Shown here one piece after another: positions 28,529 to 38,241 of a stretch of 64,000 nucleotides of DNA. Both the position numbers and the translations under genes were made by a program. Position 1 is the stretch's first letter. The number at the start of each line of letters is the position of its first letter. The notes below the pieces were generated by a model. That model saw only the letters and a program-made list of their open reading frames with translations. It did not search any database and was not told the origin of the DNA. Location: NCBI RefSeq assembly GCF_002021815.1, contig NZ_CP019952.1, positions 1,457,001 to 1,521,000 of the forward strand, read 5' to 3'. Source of the stretch: Pseudomonas parafulva (lineage in GTDB: Bacteria; Pseudomonadota; Gammaproteobacteria; Pseudomonadales; Pseudomonadaceae).

Positions 28529-29422
28529 ATGAGCAACTGGTTAGTCGACAAACTGATCCCTTCCATCATGCGTTCCGAGGTGAAGAAGAGCTCGGTACCT
28601 GAAGGCCTGTGGCACAAATGCCCGTCCTGTGAGGCCGTGCTGTACCGTCCGGAGCTGGAAAAGACCCTGGACGTATGCCCCAAGTGCAACCACCACATGC
28701 GCATCGGCGCACGTGCTCGCATCGATATCTTCCTGGATGCCGAGGGCCGTGCCGAGCTGGGCGCTGATCTTGAGCCGGTCGACCGGTTGAAGTTCCGCGA
28801 CAGCAAGAAGTACAAGGACCGCCTGACCGGCGCGCAGAAACAGACCGGTGAAAAGGACGCCCTGATCTCCATGAGCGGCACCCTGATGGGCATGCCGATC
28901 GTGGTCAGTGCATTCGAATTCTCCTTCATGGGCGGTTCCATGGGTGCCATCGTCGGCGAGCGCTTCGTGCGCGCAGCCAACTATGCCCTGGAGCATCGCT
29001 GCCCAATGGTGTGTTTCTCGGCTTCCGGCGGTGCCCGCATGCAGGAAGCGCTGATCTCGCTGATGCAGATGGCCAAGACCTCTGCCGTGCTGGCGCGTCT
29101 GCGTGAAGAAGGCATCCCGTTCATCTCGGTACTGACCGACCCGGTCTACGGTGGCGTGTCCGCCAGCCTGGCGATGCTGGGCGATGTCATCGTTGGCGAA
29201 CCCAAGGCCCTGATCGGCTTTGCCGGCCCGCGCGTCATCGAGCAGACCGTACGCGAGAAGCTGCCTGAAGGCTTCCAGCGCAGCGAATTCCTGCTGGAGC
29301 ACGGTGCCATCGACCTGATCATCTCTCGTGGCGACCTGCGTCCACGGCTGGCGCGCCTGCTGGCCCAGATGACCGGCCAGCAGACACCGGTCGAAGCCCT
29401 CGAGGCGGCTGCGGTCGCGTGA
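28529..29422 (+). CDS. accD: Acetyl-CoA carboxylase carboxyltransferase subunit beta
   Basis: AccD forms the carboxyltransferase with AccA and makes malonyl-CoA. The 297-residue length is normal. The N-terminal zinc ribbon has two CxxC pairs (CPSC near 31 and CPKC near 53). The crotonase-like fold follows with the oxyanion-hole glycines in [17 protein letters not shown] lies upstream of the ATG. The 218 bases after trpF show no other gene. The stop overlaps the folC start by one base. Confidence 0.97.
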   Translation: MSNWLVDKLIPSIMRSEVKKSSVPEGLWHKCPSCEAVLYRPELEKTLDVCPKCNHHMRIGARARIDIFLDAEGRAELGADLEPVDRLKFRDSKKYKDRLTGAQKQTGEKDALISMSGTLMGMPIVVSAFEFSFMGGSMGAIVGERFVRAANYALEHRCPMVCFSASGGARMQEALISLMQMAKTSAVLARLREEGIPFISVLTDPVYGGVSASLAMLGDVIVGEPKALIGFAGPRVIEQTVREKLPEGFQRSEFLLEHGAIDLIISRGDLRPRLARLLAQMTGQQTPVEALEAAAVA

Positions 29423-30729
29423 TGACCCAACGGACCCTTGGCGAGTGGCTCGCCTATCTTGAGCAGTTGCACCCCTCGGCCATCGACATGGGGCTGGAGC
29501 GGTCGCAGGCGGTGCTGGCGCGCCTGGCGTTGGGCAAGCTTGCCCCACGTGTGGTGACGGTAACGGGCACCAACGGCAAGGGGTCGACCTGCGCGTTCCT
29601 CGCTTCGCTGCTGCGTGCCCAGGGGTTGAAGGTTGGCGTGTACAGCTCGCCGCACCTGCTGCGCTACAACGAGCGGGTGATCATCGACGGCGTCGAAGCC
29701 AGCGATGCGCAGTTGTGCGAGGCGTTCGCAGCGGTCGAGGCGGCGCGCGGCGCAATCTCCCTGACCTATTTCGAGATGGGTACCCTGGCGGCGTTCTGGC
29801 TGTTCGAGCGTTCGCAGCTCGACGCAGTGGTGCTGGAAGTCGGGCTGGGCGGGCGGTTGGACACGGTGAATGTCGTGGACGCCGACATCGCGCTGGTGAC
29901 CAGCATCGGGGTCGACCACATCGATTACCTGGGCGATACCCGCGAGCAGGTGGCCTTCGAGAAGGCCGGTATCTTCCGTGCCGGCAAGCCTGCGCTCTGT
30001 GGCGACCTCGATCCGCCCCAGCCGCTCCTGGACAAGGCCAGCGAACTGGCGGCCCCGCTGCGGTTGCGGGGTCGCGACTTCGACCTTCAGGTGGCCGAGC
30101 ATGGCTGGAGCTGGTACGGGACGTCCGGCGAAGGTGAAAAAGTCGCCTTGATGGACCTGCCCCTGCTGGACCTGCCCATGGAAAACGCAGCCTTGGCCCT
30201 GCAAGCCTACCTGCTGAGCGGCCTGCCCTGGAGCCCTGCGCAGCTGAGCCAGGCATTGGTCCAGACGCGCATCACGGGTCGTCTCGACCGGCGCGTGATC
30301 CACTGGCGTGGCGTCGCGGTGGAGCTGCTGCTGGATGTGGGGCATAACCCACATGCAGCGCAGTACCTGGCCCGGCGTCTGGCATCCCGACCACTGATCG
30401 GTCGGCGTCTGGCCGTGTTCGGCTTGCTTTGCGACAAGGACCTCGAGGGTGTGATTGCGTCCTTGCATCCCTTGGTCGATGAGTGGGCCGTTGCGCCGCT
30501 TGCCACCCCGCGTACCCGGCCCGCCGCGCAATTGGCAGAGGCCCTGACGAACCTCGGCGCCACGGTGAAGTCTTATGCCAGCGTCGACGCTGCCCTGGAG
30601 GGGCAGTGCGCGAACGCCACGGCAGATGATCAGATCCTGCTGTTCGGTTCGTTTTTCTGTGTCGCTCAGGCGCTGGAATGGTTGCAGCGGCATCCCCAGG
30701 AGGGTGGGATAGATGGCAGTGCTGGATAA
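29422..30729 (+). CDS. folC: Dihydrofolate synthase/folylpolyglutamate synthase
   Basis: FolC adds glutamate to dihydropteroate and to folates. The 435-residue Mur-ligase-type enzyme has the P-loop VTGTNGKGST (about residues 46-55) and the GLGGRLDTVN and SIGVDHIDYLG motifs. The ATG at 29422 overlaps the accD stop (TGATG); a GTG directly before it would add one residue. The 3' end overlaps dedD by 17 bases. The order accD-folC-dedD-cvpA-purF is widespread in gammaproteobacteria. Confidence 0.96.
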   Translation: MTQRTLGEWLAYLEQLHPSAIDMGLERSQAVLARLALGKLAPRVVTVTGTNGKGSTCAFLASLLRAQGLKVGVYSSPHLLRYNERVIIDGVEASDAQLCEAFAAVEAARGAISLTYFEMGTLAAFWLFERSQLDAVVLEVGLGGRLDTVNVVDADIALVTSIGVDHIDYLGDTREQVAFEKAGIFRAGKPALCGDLDPPQPLLDKASELAAPLRLRGRDFDLQVAEHGWSWYGTSGEGEKVALMDLPLLDLPMENAALALQAYLLSGLPWSPAQLSQALVQTRITGRLDRRVIHWRGVAVELLLDVGHNPHAAQYLARRLASRPLIGRRLAVFGLLCDKDLEGVIASLHPLVDEWAVAPLATPRTRPAAQLAEALTNLGATVKSYASVDAALEGQCANATADDQILLFGSFFCVAQALEWLQRHPQEGGIDGSAG

Positions 30730-31369
30730 AGGAATGAAGCAGCGCATGATCGGTGCGCTGGTGCTGGTGGCGCTGGCGGTGATTTTCCTGCCGATGCTGT
30801 TTTCGCGGCAGGATGAAATGCGTGAGGTGCATGTCGATGCCCCAAAAGCGCCTGCTGCACCGTCGCTGCCTGAAGTAAAGGTCGACCCTGTTGCCGTGCC
30901 AGAACCCCAGGCCTTGCCGGAGCAAGCGGACCCGTCGCCGGTGGTGGTAGACGAGTCGTCCGCGCCTGCGCGTGCGCCCAGCCAACCCATCACGCCGTCG
31001 CCGCAGACACAGCAGGCCCAGCCTGCGCCGGCGGCCGTGGCCAAGGCCGAGCCCAAGGCGCCGGCCGCTTCTGCGCCAACTGCGACGTCGACCAAAGCTG
31101 CCGCGTCGTCCAAACTCGACGCCAACGGCCTGCCGGTCAGTTGGTCGATCCAGTTGGCGAGCCTGTCCAACCGGGCAGGCGCCGAGAAGCTCCAGCAGAC
31201 CTTGCGTAGCCAAGGCTACAACGCCTATATCCGTGCGGCCGGTGGCATGAACCGGGTGTATGTCGGCCCGCTTATCGAGCGTGCCGACGCCGAGCGCACC
31301 CGCGATGCCATCAACCGCCAGAACAGCCTCAAGGGCTTTGTCGTGCGCTTCCAGCCGGAACGCAGCTGA
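30713..31369 (+). CDS. dedD: DedD-like SPOR-domain cell-division protein
   Basis: The 218-residue bitopic protein has a membrane segment at about 12-30, a Pro/Ala-rich periplasmic linker (35-135), and a C-terminal SPOR domain (about 140-215) that binds denuded glycan at the septum. That architecture and the place between folC and cvpA fit DedD. A strong AGGAGGGT (30698-30705) lies inside the end of folC, and the ATG at 30713 overlaps folC by 17 bases, so translation is linked. Confidence 0.9.
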   Translation: MAVLDKGMKQRMIGALVLVALAVIFLPMLFSRQDEMREVHVDAPKAPAAPSLPEVKVDPVAVPEPQALPEQADPSPVVVDESSAPARAPSQPITPSPQTQQAQPAPAAVAKAEPKAPAASAPTATSTKAAASSKLDANGLPVSWSIQLASLSNRAGAEKLQQTLRSQGYNAYIRAAGGMNRVYVGPLIERADAERTRDAINRQNSLKGFVVRFQPERS

Positions 31370-31528
31370 AGGCGAGGGGCGGCATCGCCGTCCCGTGCCA
31401 GGCAGCGAGCCTGCGGGCGGTGCCCAGCAGGCTTGCTGTGCTGGCTGGATCATCCACTGACATTCCGCTTACCCAAGCACTCGTCGCTCTGGTAAAATCC
31501 GCCGCCTCAACGATCTGCAGGCAGCACC

Positions 31529-32086
31529 GTGGCATTTACCCTGGTTGATTGGGCGATCATTGCGATCATCGCCGTCTCCACACTGATCAGTCTCAAACGC
31601 GGCTTCGTCAAGGAAGCCCTGTCCTTGCTCATCTGGATCATTGCCGGTGCGGTGGCGTGGATGTTCGGTGGCTCGCTTTCGGTGTACCTGGAAAGCTATA
31701 TCCAGACGCCCTCCATGCGCGTGATCGCAGGCTGCGGTATCCTGTTCGTCGCCACCTTGCTGGTGGGGGCGATGCTCAACTTTCTCATCGGCGAACTGAT
31801 TCGTGTCACCGGCCTGTCGGGCACCGATCGTTTTCTGGGCATGGTCTTCGGCGCCGCCAGGGGCGGCCTGCTGGTGGTCGTGGCACTCGGGCTGCTGAGC
31901 CTGGGGCCGGTTCAACAAGACACGTGGTGGCAGGAGTCTCGCCTGATACCTCGGTTTCTACTGGTAGCCGACTGGTCCAAAAACCTGGTTGTGGGCTTCA
32001 CCAGCCAATGGATGTCCGGCGGAGCGATCAGTACGCCGTCTGATCTTCCGTTCAAGGAGCAGCTGCTCGGGCCGACCCGGCCTTGA
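31529..32086 (+). CDS. cvpA: CvpA-family inner-membrane protein
   Basis: The 185-residue protein has four hydrophobic helices in about the first 130 residues and a cytoplasmic C-terminal tail. It resembles CvpA, named for colicin V production in E. coli and lying upstream of purF there too; its real function is unsettled. The start is GTG at 31529 with only a weak ribosome site. A TAAAAT (31493-31498) about 30 bases upstream may be a -10 box. The 159-base gap after dedD holds GC-rich sequence with no clear gene. Confidence 0.92.
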   Translation: MAFTLVDWAIIAIIAVSTLISLKRGFVKEALSLLIWIIAGAVAWMFGGSLSVYLESYIQTPSMRVIAGCGILFVATLLVGAMLNFLIGELIRVTGLSGTDRFLGMVFGAARGGLLVVVALGLLSLGPVQQDTWWQESRLIPRFLLVADWSKNLVVGFTSQWMSGGAISTPSDLPFKEQLLGPTRP

Positions 32087-32128
32087 GCGCTATTCACTCA
32101 AGTTTCATCAAAGTAGGGGTTGCGTCGC

Positions 32129-33634
32129 ATGTGTGGCATCGTCGGTATCGTCGGTAAGTCGAACGTCAATCAGGCGCTGTATGACGCGCTTACGGTCCTC
32201 CAGCACCGCGGCCAGGACGCTGCCGGTATCGTGACCAGCCATGACGGCCGGTTGTTCCTGCGCAAGGATAATGGCCTGGTGCGCGATGTGTTCCAGCAGC
32301 GCCACATGCAACGCCTGGTGGGCAGCATCGGCATCGGCCATGTGCGCTACCCGACGGCGGGCAGCTCGACCTCCGCCGAGGCCCAGCCGTTCTACGTCAA
32401 CTCGCCATACGGCATCACCCTGGCCCACAACGGCAACCTCACCAACGTCGAGCAGTTGGCCAAGGAGATCTACGAGTCGGACCTGCGTCACGTCAACACC
32501 AACTCCGATTCCGAAGTGCTGCTCAACGTATTCGCCCATGAGCTGGCCGTGCGCGGCAAGTTGCAGCCTACCGAAGAGGACGTGTTCGCCGCGGTCTCCC
32601 ATGTACACAGCCGTTGCGTCGGCGGTTACGCTGTCGTTGCCATGATCACCGGCTACGGCATCGTCGGTTTCCGCGATCCCAACGGTATCCGCCCGGTCGT
32701 CTTCGGTCAGCGCCACACCGACGAAGGCGTGGAGTACATGATTGCTTCGGAAAGCGTTGCGCTCGACGTGCTCGGCTTCACCCTGATTCGCGACCTGGCG
32801 CCAGGCGAGGCGGTCTACATCACCGAAGAAGGTCAGCTGTACACCAAGCAGTGTGCCGAGGCCCCGAAACTGCAACCCTGCATTTTCGAACACGTCTACC
32901 TGGCTCGCCCGGACTCGATCATGGACGGTGTCTCGGTGTACAAGGCGCGTCTGCGCATGGGCGAGAAGCTCGCCGACAAGATCCAGCGCGAACGCCCGGA
33001 CCACGGCATCGACGTGGTCATCCCTATTCCGGACACCAGCCGCACTGCCGCGCTTGAGTTGGCCAACCACCTGGGCGTGAAATTCCGCGAAGGCTTCGTC
33101 AAGAACCGCTACATCGGCCGCACCTTCATCATGCCGGGCCAGGCTGCCCGCAAGAAGTCGGTCCGCCAGAAGCTCAATGCCATCGAGCTTGAGTTCCGCG
33201 GCAAGAACGTCATGCTGGTTGACGACTCCATCGTGCGCGGCACCACCTGCAAGCAGATCATCCAGATGGCGCGCGAGGCCGGCGCCAAGAATGTCTATTT
33301 CTGCTCCGCAGCCCCTGCAGTGCGCTACCCCAACGTCTACGGCATCGACATGCCGAGCGCTCACGAACTGATCGCCCACAACCGTACCACCGAGCAGGTG
33401 GCCGAGTTGATTGGCGCCGACTGGCTGGTCTACCAGGACCTGCCTGACCTGATCGATTCGGTCGGTGGCGGCAAGATCAAGATCGAGCACTTCGATTGCG
33501 CGGTATTCAACGGTGAGTACGTCACTGGCGATATCGACGAAGCCTACCTTGACCGCATCGAGCAGGCCCGCAATGACCTGGCCAAGGTCAAGACGCAGGC
33601 GGTCAGCGCAATCATCGACCTCTACAACAACTGA
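32129..33634 (+). CDS. purF: Amidophosphoribosyltransferase
   Basis: PurF commits PRPP to purine synthesis using glutamine. The 501-residue enzyme starts MCGIVGIVG, so removal of Met exposes the N-terminal nucleophile Cys. The glutaminase half includes NGNLTN and the phosphoribosyltransferase half has the PRPP loop [13 protein letters not shown] (about residues 360-372). The ATG at 32129 is three codons inside a longer frame and is fixed by the need for Cys at position 2. AGGGG lies nine bases upstream. It is 42 bases after cvpA and 17 before metZ. Confidence 0.97.
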   Translation: MCGIVGIVGKSNVNQALYDALTVLQHRGQDAAGIVTSHDGRLFLRKDNGLVRDVFQQRHMQRLVGSIGIGHVRYPTAGSSTSAEAQPFYVNSPYGITLAHNGNLTNVEQLAKEIYESDLRHVNTNSDSEVLLNVFAHELAVRGKLQPTEEDVFAAVSHVHSRCVGGYAVVAMITGYGIVGFRDPNGIRPVVFGQRHTDEGVEYMIASESVALDVLGFTLIRDLAPGEAVYITEEGQLYTKQCAEAPKLQPCIFEHVYLARPDSIMDGVSVYKARLRMGEKLADKIQRERPDHGIDVVIPIPDTSRTAALELANHLGVKFREGFVKNRYIGRTFIMPGQAARKKSVRQKLNAIELEFRGKNVMLVDDSIVRGTTCKQIIQMAREAGAKNVYFCSAAPAVRYPNVYGIDMPSAHELIAHNRTTEQVAELIGADWLVYQDLPDLIDSVGGGKIKIEHFDCAVFNGEYVTGDIDEAYLDRIEQARNDLAKVKTQAVSAIIDLYNN

Positions 33635-33651
33635 TTTCAGGGAGCGATGGC

Positions 33652-34863
33652 ATGACCGATCAATGGGATGCCGGGCGACTGGACAGCGACCTGGAGGGTG
33701 TCGGCTTCGACACCCTGGCAGTGCGCGCCGGTCAGTGCCGTTCACCGGAGGCCGAGCACAGCGAAGCGCTGTTCCTGACCTCCAGCTACGTGTTCCGTAC
33801 GGCTGCCGATGCGGCTGCGCGTTTTGCCGGTGAAACCCCGGGCAATGTCTATTCGCGCTATACCAATCCGACCGTACGGGCATTCGAAGAGCGCCTGGCG
33901 GCGATGGAAGGTGCCGAGCAGGCCGTGGCCACCTCCACCGGCATGGCGTCGATTCTGGCCGTGGTCATGTCGCTGTGCAGTGCAGGCGATCACGTACTGG
34001 TCTCTCAGAGCGTGTTCGGGTCGACCATCAGCCTGTTCGAGAAGTATTTCAAGCGCTTTGGCTTGCAGGTGGACTACGTGCCGTTGGTCGATCTTGCCGG
34101 CTGGGAGCAGGCCATACAGGCCAATACCAAGCTGCTGATCGTCGAGTCGCCGTCCAACCCACTGGCCGAACTGGTCGATATCGCTGCGCTCAGCGAAATC
34201 GCCCATGCCCGTGGGGCCATGCTGGTGGTGGACAACTGCTTCAGCACGCCGGCCTTGCAGCAACCGCTCAAACTCGGTGCCGACATCGTCTTCCACTCCG
34301 CCACCAAGTTCATCGATGGCCAGGGCCGCTGCATGGGCGGTGCAGTGGCAGGCCGTGCCGAACAGATGAAGGAAGTGGTCGGTTTCCTGCGTACGGCAGG
34401 CCCGACGCTCAGCCCATTCAACGCGTGGGTATTCACCAAAGGCCTGGAGACGCTGCGCCTGCGTATGCGGGCCCATTGCGAGAGTGCTCAGGCACTGGCG
34501 CAATGGCTGGAACAGCAGGACGGCATCGAAAAAGTGCATTACGCCGGCCTGCCGAGCCATCCGCAGCACGAATTGGCCAAGCGCCAGATGAGTGGCTTCG
34601 GCGCTGTGGTGAGCTTCGAAGTCAAGGGCGGCAAGGAAGGGGCCTGGCGCTTCATCGATGCTACCCGGGTCGTTTCGATCACCACCAACCTGGGTGACAG
34701 CAAGACCACCATCGCTCATCCGGCCACCACCTCCCACGGCCGCCTGACGCCCCAGGAACGTGCGGCTGCCGGCATCCGCGACAGCCTGATTCGTGTGGCC
34801 GTGGGCTTGGAGGACGTGGCGGATCTGCAGGCCGACCTGGCGCGTGGACTGGCGGCATTGTGA
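33652..34863 (+). CDS. metZ: O-succinylhomoserine sulfhydrylase
   Basis: MetZ uses O-succinylhomoserine and sulfide to make homocysteine directly. The 403-residue Cys/Met-metabolism PLP enzyme has Lys219 in [12 protein letters not shown] and the conserved Tyr-Ser-Arg-Tyr segment (VYSRYTNPT). The Pseudomonas gene order purF-metZ agrees. GGGAG lies upstream of the ATG. Its stop overlaps the following SDR start by four bases. Confidence 0.95.
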   Translation: MTDQWDAGRLDSDLEGVGFDTLAVRAGQCRSPEAEHSEALFLTSSYVFRTAADAAARFAGETPGNVYSRYTNPTVRAFEERLAAMEGAEQAVATSTGMASILAVVMSLCSAGDHVLVSQSVFGSTISLFEKYFKRFGLQVDYVPLVDLAGWEQAIQANTKLLIVESPSNPLAELVDIAALSEIAHARGAMLVVDNCFSTPALQQPLKLGADIVFHSATKFIDGQGRCMGGAVAGRAEQMKEVVGFLRTAGPTLSPFNAWVFTKGLETLRLRMRAHCESAQALAQWLEQQDGIEKVHYAGLPSHPQHELAKRQMSGFGAVVSFEVKGGKEGAWRFIDATRVVSITTNLGDSKTTIAHPATTSHGRLTPQERAAAGIRDSLIRVAVGLEDVADLQADLARGLAAL

Positions 34864-35633
34864 TCGAAATTGGTCTCAACACGCCCGGCCACAACGGCCG
34901 GGTCGCTTTGGTCACCGGTGCTGCGCGCGGTATCGGCCTTGGCATCGCCGCCTGGCTGATCTGCGAAGGTTGGCAGGTGGTGCTCAGTGACCTCGACCGC
35001 CAGCGGGGGGCGAAAGCGGCCAAGGCCCTGGGGGATAACGCCTGGTTCATCACCATGGATGTGGCAGATGAGTCCCAGGTCAGTGCCGGGGTGTCCGAGG
35101 TGCTCGGGCAATTCGGCAGGCTTGACGCGCTGGTGTGCAATGCTGCGATTGCCAACCCCCACAGCCAGACGCTTGAAAGCCTGAGCCTGGCTCAATGGAA
35201 CCGCGTGCTGGCCGTCAATCTCAATGGCCCGATGCTGCTGGCCAAGCACTGTGCGCCTTACCTGCGCGCGCACAATGGCGCCATCGTCAACCTGACGTCC
35301 ACGCGGGCGCGGCAGTCCGAGCCTGACACTGAAGCTTATGCCGCCAGCAAAGGGGGCCTTGTGGCACTCACCCATGCGCTGGCCATCAGCCTGGGCCCGG
35401 AGATTCGTGTCAACGCCGTGAGCCCGGGGTGGATCGATGCCCGGGATCCCTCTCAGCGCCGTGCCGAGCCGTTGAGCAATGCTGACCACGCCCAGCACCC
35501 CACCGGTCGCGTGGGCACCGTCGAGGACGTTGCAGCGATGGTCGCCTGGCTGCTGTCCCGGCAAGCAGCGTTCGTGACCGGTCAGGAGTTCGTGGTCGAC
35601 GGCGGCATGACCCGCAAGATGATTTACACCTGA
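34860..35633 (+). CDS. Short-chain dehydrogenase/reductase coupled to metZ
   Basis: The 257-residue classical SDR has the NAD(P)-binding TGAARGIG (residues about 18-25), the NAG-equivalent CNAAIAN, the catalytic Ser in LTSTRA and the YAASK active-site pair. The substrate is unknown. It begins with GTG at 34860, overlapping the metZ TGA as GTGA, so it is translationally coupled. That suggests a role linked to methionine or homocysteine metabolism, but no chemistry is implied by sequence. A good terminator follows. Confidence 0.88.
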   Translation: MIEIGLNTPGHNGRVALVTGAARGIGLGIAAWLICEGWQVVLSDLDRQRGAKAAKALGDNAWFITMDVADESQVSAGVSEVLGQFGRLDALVCNAAIANPHSQTLESLSLAQWNRVLAVNLNGPMLLAKHCAPYLRAHNGAIVNLTSTRARQSEPDTEAYAASKGGLVALTHALAISLGPEIRVNAVSPGWIDARDPSQRRAEPLSNADHAQHPTGRVGTVEDVAAMVAWLLSRQAAFVTGQEFVVDGGMTRKMIYT

Positions 35634-35662
35634 AGGCCCTTTTGGACAGACCAGAAGAGGAG

Positions 35663-35683
35663 GGGACCGCAAGGTCCCTTTTT
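35663..35683 (+). terminator. Intrinsic terminator closing the trpF-to-SDR run
   Basis: GGGACC (35663-35668), a GCAA tetraloop and GGTCCC (35673-35678) are followed by five T residues. It lies 30 bases after the SDR stop. Confidence 0.9.
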
Positions 35684-35783
35684 CGTGCCCGGGCTTGGCT
35701 GGGCACAAATCAAGGTGTGCTCGGCTTTGCACTGGGTTAGCGTTAGCCGCACCTGCGAGTTGGAAAAAAACTCAACAGGGCTA

Positions 35784-35812
35784 TTGACTTAGCGTCGTCA
35801 CCTGCGTAAATT
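35784..35812 (+). promoter_or_regulatory. Promoter of the tRNA-Val/tRNA-Asp cluster
   Basis: TTGACT (35784-35789) and TAAATT (35807-35812) are spaced 17 bases apart, with an A-rich stretch upstream and a GC-rich discriminator downstream. The first tRNA begins 41 bases later. Confidence 0.65.
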
Positions 35813-35853
35813 TCGCGGCCTCAGCGAAGCAAACGCAACACGTTACATCGCGA

Positions 35854-35929
35854 GGGTGATTAGCTCAGCCGGGAGAGCATCTGCCTTACAAGCAGAGGGT
35901 CGGCGGTTCGATCCCGTCATCACCCACCA
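35854..35929 (+). tRNA. tRNA-Val (UAC)
   Basis: The 76-nt gene has acceptor stem GGGTGAT/ATCACCC and an encoded ACCA. The loop CTTACAA gives anticodon TAC. Confidence 0.97.
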
Positions 35930-35995
35930 CTTCCTGAGATGTTCCTGACGCTCAAGGCTTCGCAAGAAGCTAACAGCCAGAGAGGAATGCACTGC

Positions 35996-36072
35996 GCAGC
36001 GGTAGTTCAGTCGGTTAGAATACCGGCCTGTCACGCCGGGGGTCGCGGGTTCGAGTCCCGTCCGCTGCGCCA
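35996..36072 (+). tRNA. tRNA-Asp (GUC), copy 1
   Basis: The 77-nt gene has acceptor stem GCAGCGG/CCGCTGC and an encoded GCCA. The loop CTGTCAC gives anticodon GTC. The gene sequence is the same as copies 2 and 3. Confidence 0.97.
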
Positions 36073-36170
36073 TTTTGATTAACAGATGGGTGCTTGTCGC
36101 CGGTCTGAAGCCACAAGGTCCAGCACCTTGGGCTGACCCAGTTTCAATCGGGCGCAAGCCTGAACGATAC

Positions 36171-36247
36171 GCAGCGGTAGTTCAGTCGGTTAGAATACCG
36201 GCCTGTCACGCCGGGGGTCGCGGGTTCGAGTCCCGTCCGCTGCGCCA
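36171..36247 (+). tRNA. tRNA-Asp (GUC), copy 2
   Basis: The gene repeats copy 1. About 32 bases directly before it recur before copy 3 with only two differences, and about 14 bases after it recur after copy 3. Confidence 0.97.
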
Positions 36248-36380
36248 TCTTCGCTCCAAGGTCCCTAGAACACCTTGAGGCACCCATGAACGAATGGTCA
36301 TTGCACCGTTTTTCATGCCTTCCCCCAGCTTATCTGGTGGGTAGACCCAAGTTTCAATCGGGCGTAAGCCTGAATGATAC

Positions 36381-36457
36381 GCAGCGGTAGTTCAGTCGGT
36401 TAGAATACCGGCCTGTCACGCCGGGGGTCGCGGGTTCGAGTCCCGTCCGCTGCGCCA
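36381..36457 (+). tRNA. tRNA-Asp (GUC), copy 3
   Basis: The gene repeats copies 1 and 2 and is followed 40 bases later by the terminator at 36498. Confidence 0.97.
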
Positions 36458-36497
36458 TCTTCGCTCCAAGGGCCTTTGAACACCTTGGCGCTACGTG

Positions 36498-36521
36498 AAA
36501 GCGACCTTCGGGTCGCTTTTT
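36498..36521 (+). terminator. Intrinsic terminator of the tRNA-Val/Asp cluster
   Basis: AAAGCGACC (36498-36506), a TTCG tetraloop and GGTCGCTTT (36511-36519) run into T residues. UUCG-capped stems are among the most stable terminator hairpins. Confidence 0.92.
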
Positions 36522-36653
36522 GCGTTTTTGGCGTTTGCCGTATTTACCTTGCCGCCTGCATGAAACCTTGCGGGTACTTCACCAACCAGTGGTTCCTGTA
36601 CCTGGCTGCTGTGTTGCACAATAGGCACCTTCTTGAAATACCCGGAACCCTCG

Positions 36654-37532
36654 ATGACAAGATCTTCCGTTTCTGGTGCGCTCGTGCTGGCCGCCCTGTT
36701 GGCCGTACTGAGCGGTTGTGCGTCCAAGAAACCTGCGGTGTACGAGCATGAGAACTTCGATGACTCAGGCACGTTCTCGCGCAGCTTTCCCGTAGGTGAT
36801 GCCAACTCCTGCGAAGCGGCCCGCCGTGCGTTGCTCAGCCAAGGCTATATCATCACCAGCAGCGGCCCCAACCAGGTGGTCGGCAACAAGAGCTTCCAGC
36901 AGAACAGCGATAACCACCTGCAGATCAGCTTCAACGTCACGTGTGCCCCGGATGCGAGCGACGAACAGCACTCGACCATGTTCGCCAATGCCCTGCAGGA
37001 CCGCTATGCCCTGAAAAAGTCCAATACATCGGCAAGCTTGGGCGTAGGGGTGCTGGGTTCGGTGTCGATGCCGATTGGCTCGAGCGATGACTCGATGGTG
37101 AAAGTCGCCAGTGAGACAGTCACGGCCGCGCAGTTTTACGACCGCTACTTCGCGTTGGTGGAAAGTTACCTGCCCAAGCCCAAGCCCAAGGCGCAATCGT
37201 TGAGCCAGCCCAAGGCCGAACAACCCGCGCCGAAGACCGAAAAGCCTGCGGTGGAACTGGGCTTGCCGGAGCAGGCTGCGGCCAGCCCGGCGCCGGTACC
37301 GGTCGAGGCTGCACCGGCTGCGCCAGACACGGCCCCCAAGGACGGTGCCTCACCCGCCGCGTTCGCGCCCGACCAGCAGACTGTCCAGGCACCTGCCAGT
37401 GGGGATCAACTGAGCTCGCAGCCCGTCGCGCCTCCCGCCGATGCAGCACCCATCGAGGTGCAGCAGGCTGAGCCGGTCACGCCAGCTTCGCAGGATCAAA
37501 CGGCCCCTCAAGGCCAGCCCTCGACGCCATGA
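36654..37532 (+). CDS. DUF2242-type lipoprotein with a Pro/Ala-rich tail
   Basis: The 292-residue protein of unknown function has a lipoprotein signal peptide with lipobox LSGC at about residue 22. A globular domain of about 135 residues resembles DUF2242. A long Pro/Ala/Gln-rich low-complexity tail (about 165-292) may span the periplasm or cell wall. The ATG at 36654 is chosen because the same-frame TTG at 36633 would add polar residues ahead of the signal peptide. The 196 bases upstream hold only the tRNA terminator and A/T-rich sequence. It is convergent with the CoA-transferase genes. Confidence 0.78.
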   Translation: MTRSSVSGALVLAALLAVLSGCASKKPAVYEHENFDDSGTFSRSFPVGDANSCEAARRALLSQGYIITSSGPNQVVGNKSFQQNSDNHLQISFNVTCAPDASDEQHSTMFANALQDRYALKKSNTSASLGVGVLGSVSMPIGSSDDSMVKVASETVTAAQFYDRYFALVESYLPKPKPKAQSLSQPKAEQPAPKTEKPAVELGLPEQAAASPAPVPVEAAPAAPDTAPKDGASPAAFAPDQQTVQAPASGDQLSSQPVAPPADAAPIEVQQAEPVTPASQDQTAPQGQPSTP

Positions 37533-37539
37533 GTCTGCA

Positions 37540-37582
37540 GGGCCGGTGCCGCCACGATTCGGGCGTCGAGGCGGCCAGGCCC
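37540..37582. terminator. Hairpin between convergent DUF2242 and pcaJ genes
   Basis: GGGCC (37540-37544) with GGCCC (37578-37582) and GCCGCC (37548-37553) with GGCGGC (37570-37575) form a long GC-rich stem. It fills the 49-base convergent gap. There is no T run, so termination is uncertain. Confidence 0.35.
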
Positions 37583-38241
37583 TAGCCAGGTTTGACAGAC
37601 CGGTCGATCACCGGCACGCCGCTGAGTTCTTGCAGCGCTTGGAACGTGATTTGCGCGCAAATCTCGACCACTTCGAGCCCCGCTGGTGTCACGTCCATTA
37701 CCGCGAGGTCCGTGTAGATGCGGCTCACGCAACCAATGCCTGTCAGCGGGTAGGTGCATTTGCTCACCAGTTTGCTTTCGCCGGTTTTGGTCAGGTGGTC
37801 CATCATCACGAACACCTGTCGGGCGCCGGTGGCCAGGTCCATCGCGCCGCCCACTGCCGGGATCGACCCCTCGGCGCCGGTGTGCCAGTTAGCCAGGTCG
37901 CCGTTTACGGAAACCTGGAAAGCGCCGAGCACGGCGATGTCCAAGTGCCCACCGCGCATCATCGAAAATGAATCGGCATGGTGGAAATAGGCGCCACCGG
38001 TCAGCAGCGTCACATGCTGCTTGCCAGCGTTGATCAAGTCATCGTCCTCCTCGCCTGGCGCAGGGCTTGGGCCCATGCCCAGTACACCATTTTCACTGTG
38101 CAGGAACACTTCCTTGTCGCCCAGGTAGTTGGCGACCAGGGTGGGTGCGCCGATACCCAGGTTGACGTAGGCACCTTCCTCGATGTCGGCTGCAACGCGC
38201 TGGGCCATTGCCTCACGCGAGCGTCGTTGGGTGATGGTCAT
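37582..38241 (-). CDS. pcaJ: 3-oxoadipate CoA-transferase subunit B (PcaJ-type)
   Basis: The beta subunit works with the product of the gene upstream to move CoA from succinyl-CoA to 3-oxoadipate in the beta-ketoadipate pathway; other 3-oxoacids are possible. The 219 residues fit. The catalytic glutamate is Glu50 in HSENGVLG. GGAMDLATGA and the N-terminal NLGIGAPTL motif are intact. The protein closely resembles what I remember of P. putida PcaJ, which favours oxoadipate over acetoacetate. The ATG overlaps the subunit A stop by four bases. Confidence 0.85.
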   Translation of the reverse strand: MTITQRRSREAMAQRVAADIEEGAYVNLGIGAPTLVANYLGDKEVFLHSENGVLGMGPSPAPGEEDDDLINAGKQHVTLLTGGAYFHHADSFSMMRGGHLDIAVLGAFQVSVNGDLANWHTGAEGSIPAVGGAMDLATGARQVFVMMDHLTKTGESKLVSKCTYPLTGIGCVSRIYTDLAVMDVTPAGLEVVEICAQITFQALQELSGVPVIDRSVKPG

